The notes beneath the pieces are model-generated. The model saw nothing but the letters and a program-made list of their open reading frames with translations. It made no database searches and was not told the DNA's origin. 64,000 bases of DNA from Streptomyces melanogenes (GTDB taxonomy: Bacteria > Actinomycetota > Actinomycetes > Streptomycetales > Streptomycetaceae). The position numbers and the translations under genes were made by a program. Of this stretch, positions 1 through 8,096 are shown piece by piece. The DNA lies in contig NZ_BMTS01000009.1 in assembly GCF_014649795.1 (NCBI RefSeq), positions 121,226 through 185,225 on the forward strand. Reading direction: 5' to 3'. Each line of letters starts with the position of its first letter. Within the stretch, counting starts at the first letter, position 1.

Positions 1-1
1 C

Positions 2-3000
2 AACGACGGCACCACGACCACCTCGTTCACGGTGGACGCGGCGGACCGCACCACGTCGACCACGATGGACCCGGGCGGGCTCGCCCGGACCAACAAGGTC
101 TCCTACGACCCGGACGACAACGTCGTGTCCGAGACGGACTACGACCCGACCGGCGACACCAGCACCACCGACACGCGCTACGACGCGCTCGGCAACGTCA
201 CCGGCAACACCGTCCACGACGGCACCACCGCGCCGGTCGGCCGCTGGAAGCTCAACGAGACCAGCGGCACCAACGCGGCGGACTCCTCCGGCGGCACCAA
301 CAAGGTCACCCTCGGCACCGGCGTCACCCGCTCCACCGAGCAGGGCGGCAGCGCCGTCTTCGACGGCACGGCCAACGCGTACGGCCAGGGCACCGGCCCG
401 GCCGTCAACACCAACGGCAGCTTCACCGTCTCGACCTGGGTGAAGCTCGCCGACACCACCGCCAACCACACGTTCGTCTCCCAGGACGGCACGGCCGACC
501 ACGGCTTCCAGCTGTACTACTCGACGGCGTACGGCTGGACGTTCAACCGGACCTCCGGCGACGTGGCGTCCCCGACGCTGGCGCGTGCCACCTCCGGCAC
601 GGCGGCGGTGACGGCCAACACCTGGACGCATCTGACGGGTGTCTACGACGCGACGGCCGGGGAGATCCGGCTGTACGTCAACGGCGCGCTGAAGGCGACC
701 ACTCCGTACAGCGGCTCCTGGGAGGCCACCGGGCCGCTCCAGATCGGCCGCCGTATGTCGGGCGGCACGCAGGGCGAGTACCACAAGGGCTCCCTCGCGG
801 ACGTCCAGGTCTACGGCGAGGCGCTCACCGCGACGCAGGTCTCCGGCGTCTACGGCAAGACCCTGCCCGCCGCGGGCAGCTCGGTGCGCAGCACCAGCTG
901 GAAGCTGGACCAGCGCGGCATGCCCCTCTCGGTGACCGACGCCAACGGCGCGACCACCGACTACGGCTACGACGAGTCGGGCCAGCAGACCAGCGTCACC
1001 GAGCCGGCGGTCAACGCCGAGCAGAACGGCGGCACTCCGACCTCCGTCCGCCCGGTCTCGCTCACCGGCTACAACACCTATGGCGAGCAGACCGAGTCCT
1101 CCGACCCGCTCGGCAACGTCACGGTCACCGCCTACGACGGCGAGGGCCAGGAGGCGTCCACGACGCTTCCCGACTACACCGCGCCGGGTGCCTCGACGCC
1201 GATCAAGGCGGTGTCCTGGAACGAGTACAACCACCTCGGCCAGGTCTCCGCGGAGGTCGACGCGCTGGGCAACCGCACCGAGTACACCTACACCCAGCTG
1301 GGCGACCTGGCCTCGGTGAAGGAGCCGGGCGGCGACACCACCCGATACACCTACGACACCAACGGCGACCAACTGTCGGCGACCCGCCCCAACGGCGCCC
1401 GCCAGGAGTCGACCTACGACTACCTGGGCCGCGAGGTCACCAGCACGGACATCGTCCGCCAGCCCACCCAGCGCGCGTTCACGGCGATCAACTACTACGA
1501 CGCGCCGGGGCAGCAGCTGTCCCGCCGGGTGAGCCCGGCCGGGGTCCCCGAGTCGTACACGTACAACGCGCTCGGCGAGGTCGCGTCCACCACGGACGGG
1601 GCCAACAACACCACGCGGTTCACCTACGACAAGGACGGTGAGCTCCTCACCTCCACCGACCCGGACGGCACCAGCACCAAGAACACGTACAACGGGTTCG
1701 GCGAGCTGTCCTCGATCAGCGACCTGGACGCCAACGGCGCGGTGCTGCGCACCAGCGGCGCGACGTACGACCGGATGGGCAACGCGGTCTCCACGACCGA
1801 CTTCCGCGGCCACACCACCGCCTTCACGGTGGACCCGACGGGTCTGGTCACCAAGGCCGTGCAGCCGGTCTCCGCGACGGAGTCGATCACCACGACCTAC
1901 GGGTACGACGTCGGCGGTCACCGCACGCGCTCCACCGACGGCCGGGGCAACGCGTTCCTGACCACGTACAACACCTGGGGCCTGGAGGAGTCGCAGATCG
2001 AGCCCTCCACCCCGGCCTACCCGAACGCGGCGGACCGCACCTTCACGCTGGTGTACGACGCCAACGGCAATGTGCGCGAGCAGCGCTCGCCCGGCGGGGT
2101 GACCGTCACCAGCGAGTACGACGCCAAGGGCCGCCTCACCAAGCAGCACGGCACCGGTGCCGAGGCCGCGACGGCCGACCACACCTACACCTATGACTCG
2201 GACGACCGGATCACCTCGGTGACCGGCACCGACTCCGACACCGGAAAGGACACCTTCGGCTACGACGACCGCGGCCAGCTGCTGTCGACCAGCGGACCTT
2301 CGGGCACCGCGTCCTTCGCCTACAACGGCGACGGCGGGATGACCTCGCGCACGGACGCCTCGGGCACCTCCAGCTACGGCTACGACGGCGACGGACGGCT
2401 GTCCACGGTCAACGACGGCGCCACCGGCTCCGCGCTGACCTACGGCTACGACGTCAACAGCAACGTCAAGTCGATCGACTACGGCACCGGCAAGGCCAAG
2501 CGCGCCTTCGGCTACGACGCCCTGGAGCAGCTCAAGTCGGACACCCTGACCTCCCCGACCGGCAAGACCCTCGCCTCGGTGAGCTACGGGTACGACGAGA
2601 ACGGCAACGAGACGTCGAAGACGACCACCGGGGTCGCGGGCGCGTCCGCCAACACCTACACCTACGACTGGGCGAACCGCCTGGCGTCCTGGAACAACGG
2701 GACGACGACCGAGGGCTACGGCTACGACGCCTCCGGCAACCGGACGCGGGTGGGCGGCGACACCTACACCTACGACGCCCGCAACCAGCTCAGCTCCGAC
2801 GGGCACAACTCGTACACGTACACCGCCCGCGGCACGATGAGCACGCTCACCGACGAGCAGGGCAAGCAGACGGCGGTCAAGTCCGACGCCTTCAACCGGG
2901 TGATCAACGAAGGGGACCGCACCTACACCTACGACGGCCTGGACCGGGTGCTCAGCGCCAACGACCCGGGCATGGTCCCGGTGTTCCAGTTCGCCTACAG

Positions 3001-5170
3001 CGGCACCGGCAACGAGGTCGCGAGCGACGGTTCGGCCACCTACAGCCGCAACGCCGATGGCTCGCTGGTCGGGGTGAAGGACGCCTCGCGTTCCGCCCTG
3101 ACGATGACCGATCTGCACGACGACGTCATCGCGCAGTTCACGGCGGGCGGCGAGGCGCTCAGCGGCTCGACCACCTACTCGCCGTTCGGCAAGGTCGGCC
3201 AGACCAGCACCATGCTGGGACGCCTCGGCTACCAGTCGGGCTGGACCGACCCGGAGACCGCCAAGGTCAACATGGCGGCGCGCTGGTACTCGCCGCAGAC
3301 CGGCCAGTTCAACAGCCGCGACACCGCGGACGTGTCGGACGCGGCGTCCTCGGTCACCGGCAACAGGTTCGCCTACGGCGACGACAACCCGATGACGATG
3401 ACCGACCCCACCGGTCACTGGAGCTTCGGCGGCGCCTGGAAGAAGTTCAAGAAGAAGGTCAAGCACGTCGCCAAGTCGGCGTGGCACAAGACCAAGAAGG
3501 CCGTCAAGCACGTCGCCAAGGCCGTCAAGAAGGCCGCGAAGAAGATCAAGCACGCGGTCAAGAAGGCGGTCAAGCGGGTCAAGCACGCGGTCCGCAAGGC
3601 CGTGCACTACGTGCACGACGCCGTCAAGAAGGTCAAGAGATACGTCAAGCGGACGTACAAGCGCGTCAGGCACTACGTCCACAAGGTCGCCAAGGCCGTC
3701 AAGCACGCGGTGAAGCGGGTCGCCAAGGCGGTCAAGCACGTCGCCCACAAGGTGGTCAAGGCCGCCAAGAAGGTGGGCCGGGCCGTCAAGAAGGCCGCCA
3801 AGGCCACGGCCAACTACGTGAAACAGCACGCCTCGACCATCGTCCCGATGGTGGTGGGCATCGCCGGTGCGGTGGCCTGTACGGCACTGACCGCCGGTGT
3901 CGGCGCGGTGGCGTGCGCCGCGGCGGCCGGAGCACTGGCCAACGCGGTCGGCTACGCGATGAGCGACGGACCCCACACCCTGAGCGGCTTCCTGGGAGCC
4001 GCCGCGATCGGCGCGGGCACCGGGCTGATCGGCATGGGCGCGGGCGCGGCGGTCGGCCGGGCCCTGGCGGGCAGCGCCCTGGGCGCGGTGGCCAGGGGCG
4101 GCCTGTCGGGCATCGCGGCCGGAGCGGCCGAGAGCGGTTCGTACTACGGGGCCACCTGCGCGGGCAGCGAGGACGGCTGCAGCGTCAGCGGCGCCGTGAA
4201 GGCGACCGCGGCGGGCGCGGCGCTCGGCGGCATCTTCGGCGCCGTCGGCGGCAAGGTGCGCGGCGGCTGCCACAGCTTCAGCGGGCAGACCTCGGTCGTG
4301 CTCGCGAGCGGTGCGGCCCGGCCCATCAGCCAGGTCAAGGTCGGCGACCTCGTCCTGACCGCCGAGCCGGGCAAGGACAAGAAGGAGGTCCACAAGGTCA
4401 CCAAGGTCCATGTGACCAAGCACGACCGGGACTTCGTGGACCTGACGGTCGCCACCAAGGAGGGCCCCAAGCCGCTCCACACCACGGCGCTCCACCAGAT
4501 CTACGAGACGACCGCCAAGACGTGGACGCGGGCGAAGGACCTGCACCCGGGCCAGCGGATCCAGACCCTCGACGGCTCCACCGCCGAGGTCCTCAACGCC
4601 CGCGCCTTCTCCAGCGCCACGACCGTCACCTACGACCTGACCGTCGACGGACTGCACACCTACTTCGTCACGGTCGGCGACGAGTCGCTGCTCGTCCACA
4701 ACTGCAACGCGCCGAAGAACGTCGACGCCACGATCTCCGCGAAGACCCGGGCGCACGTGCTCAACGGCGACGTCAACGACAAGGGCGCGTTCGGCGGGTG
4801 GCACATGCACCCCAAGCAGTCCGGCGGCATCCCGGCCAACCGCTACATCAACGGCGAGCTGAGCACCAACGCCGACGGCTCGGTGACCGTCCGCGGCACC
4901 AACGGCGAGGGCAACGGCAAGGTCGGGGCCATCCGGGAGGACGGCACCACCCTGGAGAAGGACGGCAGCGCCGGCCAGACGTTCTTCCCGGAGGACTGGA
5001 CGGCCGATGACATCATGGAAGCCGGAGCGAAGCTGTTCTGCTCCGGGAAGTACAAGTACGGCAACACGAGAGTGACGCACACGCACAGGGGAGTGAAGAT
5101 GCAGGGCTTCCTGGAGAAGGGGGGCGACGGCGTCTACCGGCCGTCGACCTTCTTCCCGAAGGGCAAGTGA
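2..5170 (+). CDS. RHS/YD-repeat polymorphic toxin with LamG insert, Hint domain and C-terminal EndoU RNase (5' end outside window)
   Basis: The frame is open to the left edge, so the N-terminus (secretion signal, more repeats) lies outside. Numbering from the GTG at 32: YD repeats at 1-65 and 290-1040 (many YDALGNV-like units) form the RHS shell; a LamG/concanavalin-like domain sits at about 67-276; the RHS-associated core is at about 1050-1129 and ends in DPTGH. Residues 1132-1266 are extremely Lys/His rich and probably alpha-helical, followed by a Gly/Ala-rich hydrophobic stretch (1269-1408). A Hint (pretoxin intein-like) domain runs from CHSFSGQTSV (about 1412) to the terminal VHNC (about 1557). 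The last 155 residues resemble the bacterial EndoU ribonuclease family, with HVLNGDV and GGWHMHP as likely catalytic-His motifs. Expected role: contact-dependent or secreted interbacterial toxin whose tip is released by Hint autoproteolysis. EndoU is assigned by motif only. Confidence 0.88.
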   Translation, partial: NDGTTTTSFTVDAADRTTSTTMDPGGLARTNKVSYDPDDNVVSETDYDPTGDTSTTDTRYDALGNVTGNTVHDGTTAPVGRWKLNETSGTNAADSSGGTNKVTLGTGVTRSTEQGGSAVFDGTANAYGQGTGPAVNTNGSFTVSTWVKLADTTANHTFVSQDGTADHGFQLYYSTAYGWTFNRTSGDVASPTLARATSGTAAVTANTWTHLTGVYDATAGEIRLYVNGALKATTPYSGSWEATGPLQIGRRMSGGTQGEYHKGSLADVQVYGEALTATQVSGVYGKTLPAAGSSVRSTSWKLDQRGMPLSVTDANGATTDYGYDESGQQTSVTEPAVNAEQNGGTPTSVRPVSLTGYNTYGEQTESSDPLGNVTVTAYDGEGQEASTTLPDYTAPGASTPIKAVSWNEYNHLGQVSAEVDALGNRTEYTYTQLGDLASVKEPGGDTTRYTYDTNGDQLSATRPNGARQESTYDYLGREVTSTDIVRQPTQRAFTAINYYDAPGQQLSRRVSPAGVPESYTYNALGEVASTTDGANNTTRFTYDKDGELLTSTDPDGTSTKNTYNGFGELSSISDLDANGAVLRTSGATYDRMGNAVSTTDFRGHTTAFTVDPTGLVTKAVQPVSATESITTTYGYDVGGHRTRSTDGRGNAFLTTYNTWGLEESQIEPSTPAYPNAADRTFTLVYDANGNVREQRSPGGVTVTSEYDAKGRLTKQHGTGAEAATADHTYTYDSDDRITSVTGTDSDTGKDTFGYDDRGQLLSTSGPSGTASFAYNGDGGMTSRTDASGTSSYGYDGDGRLSTVNDGATGSALTYGYDVNSNVKSIDYGTGKAKRAFGYDALEQLKSDTLTSPTGKTLASVSYGYDENGNETSKTTTGVAGASANTYTYDWANRLASWNNGTTTEGYGYDASGNRTRVGGDTYTYDARNQLSSDGHNSYTYTARGTMSTLTDEQGKQTAVKSDAFNRVINEGDRTYTYDGLDRVLSANDPGMVPVFQFAYSGTGNEVASDGSATYSRNADGSLVGVKDASRSALTMTDLHDDVIAQFTAGGEALSGSTTYSPFGKVGQTSTMLGRLGYQSGWTDPETAKVNMAARWYSPQTGQFNSRDTADVSDAASSVTGNRFAYGDDNPMTMTDPTGHWSFGGAWKKFKKKVKHVAKSAWHKTKKAVKHVAKAVKKAAKKIKHAVKKAVKRVKHAVRKAVHYVHDAVKKVKRYVKRTYKRVRHYVHKVAKAVKHAVKRVAKAVKHVAHKVVKAAKKVGRAVKKAAKATANYVKQHASTIVPMVVGIAGAVACTALTAGVGAVACAAAAGALANAVGYAMSDGPHTLSGFLGAAAIGAGTGLIGMGAGAAVGRALAGSALGAVARGGLSGIAAGAAESGSYYGATCAGSEDGCSVSGAVKATAAGAALGGIFGAVGGKVRGGCHSFSGQTSVVLASGAARPISQVKVGDLVLTAEPGKDKKEVHKVTKVHVTKHDRDFVDLTVATKEGPKPLHTTALHQIYETTAKTWTRAKDLHPGQRIQTLDGSTAEVLNARAFSSATTVTYDLTVDGLHTYFVTVGDESLLVHNCNAPKNVDATISAKTRAHVLNGDVNDKGAFGGWHMHPKQSGGIPANRYINGELSTNADGSVTVRGTNGEGNGKVGAIREDGTTLEKDGSAGQTFFPEDWTADDIMEAGAKLFCSGKYKYGNTRVTHTHRGVKMQGFLEKGGDGVYRPSTFFPKGK

Positions 5171-5529
5171 TGACCGGCTCCGACCGACCGGCCGTGTGGT
5201 CGTTCACCCTGGACGAGGACGAGGACTGGGTTCCGTCCAGGGAGCCCGCCGGGGACGAGAACCTCCGGCGGGCGGTGGAGACGCTGCTCCTGGGGATCGC
5301 CTCGGCCAAGGCCGCCGAGGCCTACCTCGCGGCGTGGCGCGCCGACACCGAGCGCTGGGGGTCGGGGTTCTCCCTGTCGACCGCCGGCGCCGGGGCCGAG
5401 CGGGTCTCCGCCGGGACCGTCCGGCTGGTCGACCTGTACGGGCAGTTCGAGGACTGCGACATCGCGGCGGACGAGTTCGACGCGATGCTCCGGGACTACC
5501 TGGCGGCCGCCCGGGCCGCCGAGGGCTAG
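5170..5529 (+). CDS. Candidate immunity protein for the EndoU toxin
   Basis: A 119-residue, acidic, probably cytosolic protein directly behind the toxin. The ATG at 5170 shares one base with the toxin stop (TGATG), so the two are translationally coupled; a GTG one codon earlier is also possible. No family is recognised. It is mostly predicted helical, with a central aromatic/Gly segment (WGSGFSLS). In polymorphic toxin loci the gene immediately 3' of the toxin tip is usually its cognate inhibitor, and an acidic protein suits binding to an RNase that must recognise RNA. The immunity role is inferred from position, not homology. A strong terminator follows, closing the toxin-immunity unit. Confidence 0.7.
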   Translation: MTGSDRPAVWSFTLDEDEDWVPSREPAGDENLRRAVETLLLGIASAKAAEAYLAAWRADTERWGSGFSLSTAGAGAERVSAGTVRLVDLYGQFEDCDIAADEFDAMLRDYLAAARAAEG

Positions 5530-5572
5530 CGGTACGGCCGGGCCGCCGTCGGCCCGGCCGTGCACAACGAGC

Positions 5573-5605
5573 GGTGCCCGGACCCCTTGTGGGGGTCCGG
5601 GCACC
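5573..5605. terminator. Bidirectional hairpin terminator
   Basis: A perfect 14-bp stem (GGTGCCCGGACCCC at 5573-5586 pairing with 5592-5605) with a TTGTG loop, followed by TTT on the plus side. It lies between the converging immunity gene and the metalloprotease gene and can serve both. Confidence 0.8.
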
Positions 5606-5633
5606 TTTCACGTTCCAGTCAGCCGCCTGACCG

Positions 5634-7673
5634 TCAGAACGTGAGCTTGAAGTTGTCGATGTAGCCCGTGTCGTACCGCGCCTTGTCCTGGACCTTCAGC
5701 TTCCAGGTGCCGTTGGCGACCTCCGAGGAGGCGTTCACGGTGTACGTGGTGTCGATGTTGTCCGTCGAGCCGCCGGTCCCGGTGGTCTTGAGGGAGTACA
5801 CCGAGCCGTCGGGCGCCACCAGGTCGATCTGGAGGTCGCCGATGTAGGTGTGGACGATCTTGACGCCGACCTTGAGGGCGCTGGGCGCGTTGCCCGTGAC
5901 ACCGGTGACGTTGACCGACGAGGTGACCGCCGCTCCCGGGGAGTCCGGGATGTTGACGTTGGTGCCGTTCTCGAAGACCTTGCCGCCGCCCGGGTCGCCG
6001 CCGTGGCGGGCGCCGACCGCGATGGCCGCCCACGCGTCGGTGATGTTGTTGACCTCGGCGCTGCCGGCGCCGTACAGCTCGGTCGCCGCGGCGATCGTGC
6101 CGTCGCGGGCACCCTTGTAGTCGGTGCTGGAGTTGAACTTGGTGGTGAGCGCCTTGTACCAGATCAGCTGGGCCTTGTCGCGGCCGATGCCGGTGACCGG
6201 CAGGCCGTCGGAGGTCGGCGAGTTGTAGGTCACGCCGTTGATGACCTTGGTGCCGCTGCCCTCGGAGGCCAGGTAGAACCAGTGGTTCGCCGGGCCGGAG
6301 GAGTAGTGGACGTCCAGGTTGCCGATGCCGGCGTACCAGCTGTCCTTGGAGCCGCCGTCCTTGCTCGGCTGGTCCATGTAGCGCAGCGGGGTGCCGTCGC
6401 CGTTGATGTTGATCTTCTCGCCGATGAGGTAGTCGCCGACGTCGGAGCTGTTGTTGGCGTAGAACTCCACCGCGGTGCCGAAGATGTCCGAGGTCGCCTC
6501 GTTGAGGCCGCCGGACTCACCGCTGTACTCCAGGCCCGCCGTGTTGGAGGTGACGCCGTGCGTCATCTCGTGGCCGGCCACGTCCAGCGAGGTCAGCGGG
6601 TCGTTGTTGCCCGAGCCGTCGCCGTACGTCATGCAGAAGCAGCTGTCGTCCCAGAACGCGTTGACGTACGCGTTGCCGTAGTGGACGCGGGAGTACGCGC
6701 CGACGCCGTCGCCCTTGATGCCGCTGCGGCCGAAGACGTTCTTGTAGAAGTCCCAGGTCTCCCCGGCGCCGTAGGCGGCGTCGGCGCCCGCGGTGGCGGC
6801 GTTGGAGTTGGTGCCGTCGCCCCAGGTGTCGTTCGTCTGGGAGAACAGCGTGCCGGTGCCGGACGAGCCGTGGTTCAGGTTGTACGTCTTGTGGCCGCCG
6901 CGGCCGCCGTCGGTCAGCGTGTAGTTCGAGCCCGACTGCGTGGTGCCGAGGGTGACCTGGCCGCTGTAGTGGGTGTTGCCGACACCGGTCTCGATGCCCT
7001 GCCACTGGTACAGCTTCGCGCCGGTCGACGCGTCGGTGATGACGTGCAGCTGGTTCGGGGTGCCGTCGTCCTGCAGACCGCCGACGACCGTCTCGTACGC
7101 GAGGGTCGGCGTGCCCTTGGCCATCCAGACGACCTTGCGCGGGGCGCGGTCGGCGGTGGCCTTCTTGGCGCCCTTGTCGGCGGCGGCCGCGAGGGCCTGC
7201 TTCTGCGCGCCGGCCGGACCCTGCTTGGCGGTGGTGGCGATGTTCTTCAGCTCGGCGCGGTTGGCCTTGAGGACGGCCTGGGTGGCGCCGCCCGCGGCGG
7301 TGTCGACGACGAGGTCGCCGCCGAGGACCGGGAGTCCGGCGTAGGTGCGCTCGTACCGCGTGTGCTGGGTGCCGTTCTGGTCCTTGGTCACATCGCGGAC
7401 GACGAGCTTCTCCTGCGCGCCGAGGCCGAGCTGCTTGGCGGTCTCGGCCGTCTTGTCGCCGGCCTGGCGTATGAGCTCGGCCCGCTGCGAGGGCGAGAGC
7501 TTGGCGGGCAGAGCGCCCGGGTTGCGTACGGCCTGCGCCTTGAGGGCGGCGGCCGACGCGGAGTCGTCGGGACGTGCGCTGGCGCTACCTGCCTGGACTC
7601 CGACGGTGAGCATGGCGGCTGCGGAGAGCAGAGCGGCGGTGGCGGTGGCACGACGACGGTGCGTGGATCTCAC
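5634..7673 (-). CDS. Secreted M4 (thermolysin-like) metalloprotease with C-terminal P-domain
   Basis: 679 residues starting at a GTG with AAGGAG five bases upstream. Order: Sec signal peptide (Arg-rich n-region, Ala/Leu core, cleavage near ASA, about residue 33); FTP/PepSY-type inhibitory propeptide (about 50-200); M4 catalytic and C-terminal helical domains (about 220-550); then a proprotein-convertase P-domain (about 565-679, beginning VFENGTNVNIPD). Zinc and catalytic residues are visible: HEMTH gives H368, E369 and H372, and GGLNEATSD gives the third ligand E392. The family is made as a zymogen and hydrolyses extracellular protein; P-domains usually aid folding, stability or substrate binding. 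The gene is monocistronic and converges on the toxin/immunity pair. Possible promoter and palindrome lie 150-190 bases upstream. Confidence 0.95.
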   Translation of the reverse strand: MRSTHRRRATATAALLSAAAMLTVGVQAGSASARPDDSASAAALKAQAVRNPGALPAKLSPSQRAELIRQAGDKTAETAKQLGLGAQEKLVVRDVTKDQNGTQHTRYERTYAGLPVLGGDLVVDTAAGGATQAVLKANRAELKNIATTAKQGPAGAQKQALAAAADKGAKKATADRAPRKVVWMAKGTPTLAYETVVGGLQDDGTPNQLHVITDASTGAKLYQWQGIETGVGNTHYSGQVTLGTTQSGSNYTLTDGGRGGHKTYNLNHGSSGTGTLFSQTNDTWGDGTNSNAATAGADAAYGAGETWDFYKNVFGRSGIKGDGVGAYSRVHYGNAYVNAFWDDSCFCMTYGDGSGNNDPLTSLDVAGHEMTHGVTSNTAGLEYSGESGGLNEATSDIFGTAVEFYANNSSDVGDYLIGEKININGDGTPLRYMDQPSKDGGSKDSWYAGIGNLDVHYSSGPANHWFYLASEGSGTKVINGVTYNSPTSDGLPVTGIGRDKAQLIWYKALTTKFNSSTDYKGARDGTIAAATELYGAGSAEVNNITDAWAAIAVGARHGGDPGGGKVFENGTNVNIPDSPGAAVTSSVNVTGVTGNAPSALKVGVKIVHTYIGDLQIDLVAPDGSVYSLKTTGTGGSTDNIDTTYTVNASSEVANGTWKLKVQDKARYDTGYIDNFKLTF

Positions 7674-7818
7674 GCGAACTCCTTCTGCGAGGGGGGTACC
7701 GGCGGCTGGGTCGGCCGTCCGGGCGGAGCATGCGGAGCGGTGGTTCTTGGATCGGGGAGAGAGTGCCAGGAGTGGCCGACTGCTGTCAGGAGCGCGTCAA
7801 GAAGTTGGCCGGAATTCG

Positions 7819-7831
7819 TTCGTTGTACGAA
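7819..7831. promoter_or_regulatory. Palindrome upstream of the metalloprotease (possible operator)
   Basis: TTCGTTGTACGAA is an inverted repeat of TTCGT/ACGAA around TGT. A related direct half (CGTTCGTTAAG) lies just beside it. It sits about 150 bases upstream of the protease start and just downstream of a TTGACA box on the minus strand. The regulator is unknown. Confidence 0.35.
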
Positions 7832-7839
7832 GGACGCCG

Positions 7840-7867
7840 TTCGTTAAGCGGACGTTTCCTTTGTCAA
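7840..7867 (-). promoter_or_regulatory. Candidate promoter for the metalloprotease
   Basis: On the minus strand TTGACA (7862-7867) is followed after 15-16 bases by TAACGA/AACGAA, a weak -10. The -35 is a consensus match but the -10 is poor, so this is tentative. The rest of the 7674-8054 gap shows no gene; it only holds the protease leader and the palindrome at 7819-7831. Confidence 0.3.
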
Positions 7868-8054
7868 CACCATGTGTACGGGGGGCAGTTGGGTGCGCCG
7901 CGATCGACGGGAGTGTCCGGATACGCACCCTGTCCCACCAGCACGAAAGCCGTCCGGAGCGGTCGCGGAAGCCGCTCGCGACAATGGCCGCAATGTGTCT
8001 CCGCACTTGTCCGTCCCGGAGCCCGCCGGGCGTCCGCCAGGCGGACAGTGGGAC

Positions 8055-8090
8055 GGGTGCGGCGGCGATCCGGTTCCCGCCGCCGCACCC
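8055..8090 (-). terminator. Terminator of the ABC exporter operon
   Basis: Perfect 12-bp stem GGGTGCGGCGGC (8055-8066) with its complement at 8079-8090 and a 12-base loop, starting only seven bases beyond the stop codon of the second exporter gene. Confidence 0.7.
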
Positions 8091-8096
8091 TTTCCG

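Noticed and set aside
100..3400. Regularly spaced TACGAC/GGCAACG units that could suggest a DNA repeat array or CRISPR
   Set aside because: They are codons for YD-repeat motifs in a protein, degenerate and without spacer-repeat structure.
3427..3830. Lys/Ala-rich segment as a histone H1-like protein
   Set aside because: It is in frame inside the RHS protein with no start or ribosome site of its own; His content and hydrophobic spacing differ from histone tails.
5530..5572. Possible second small gene after the immunity gene
   Set aside because: Only a terminator fits; no start, ribosome site or coding pattern.
5850..7847. 665-codon open frame opposite the M4 protease
   Set aside because: A high-G+C shadow: Val/Ala/Gly/Arg-rich, without motifs, antisense to a complete and clearly recognised enzyme.
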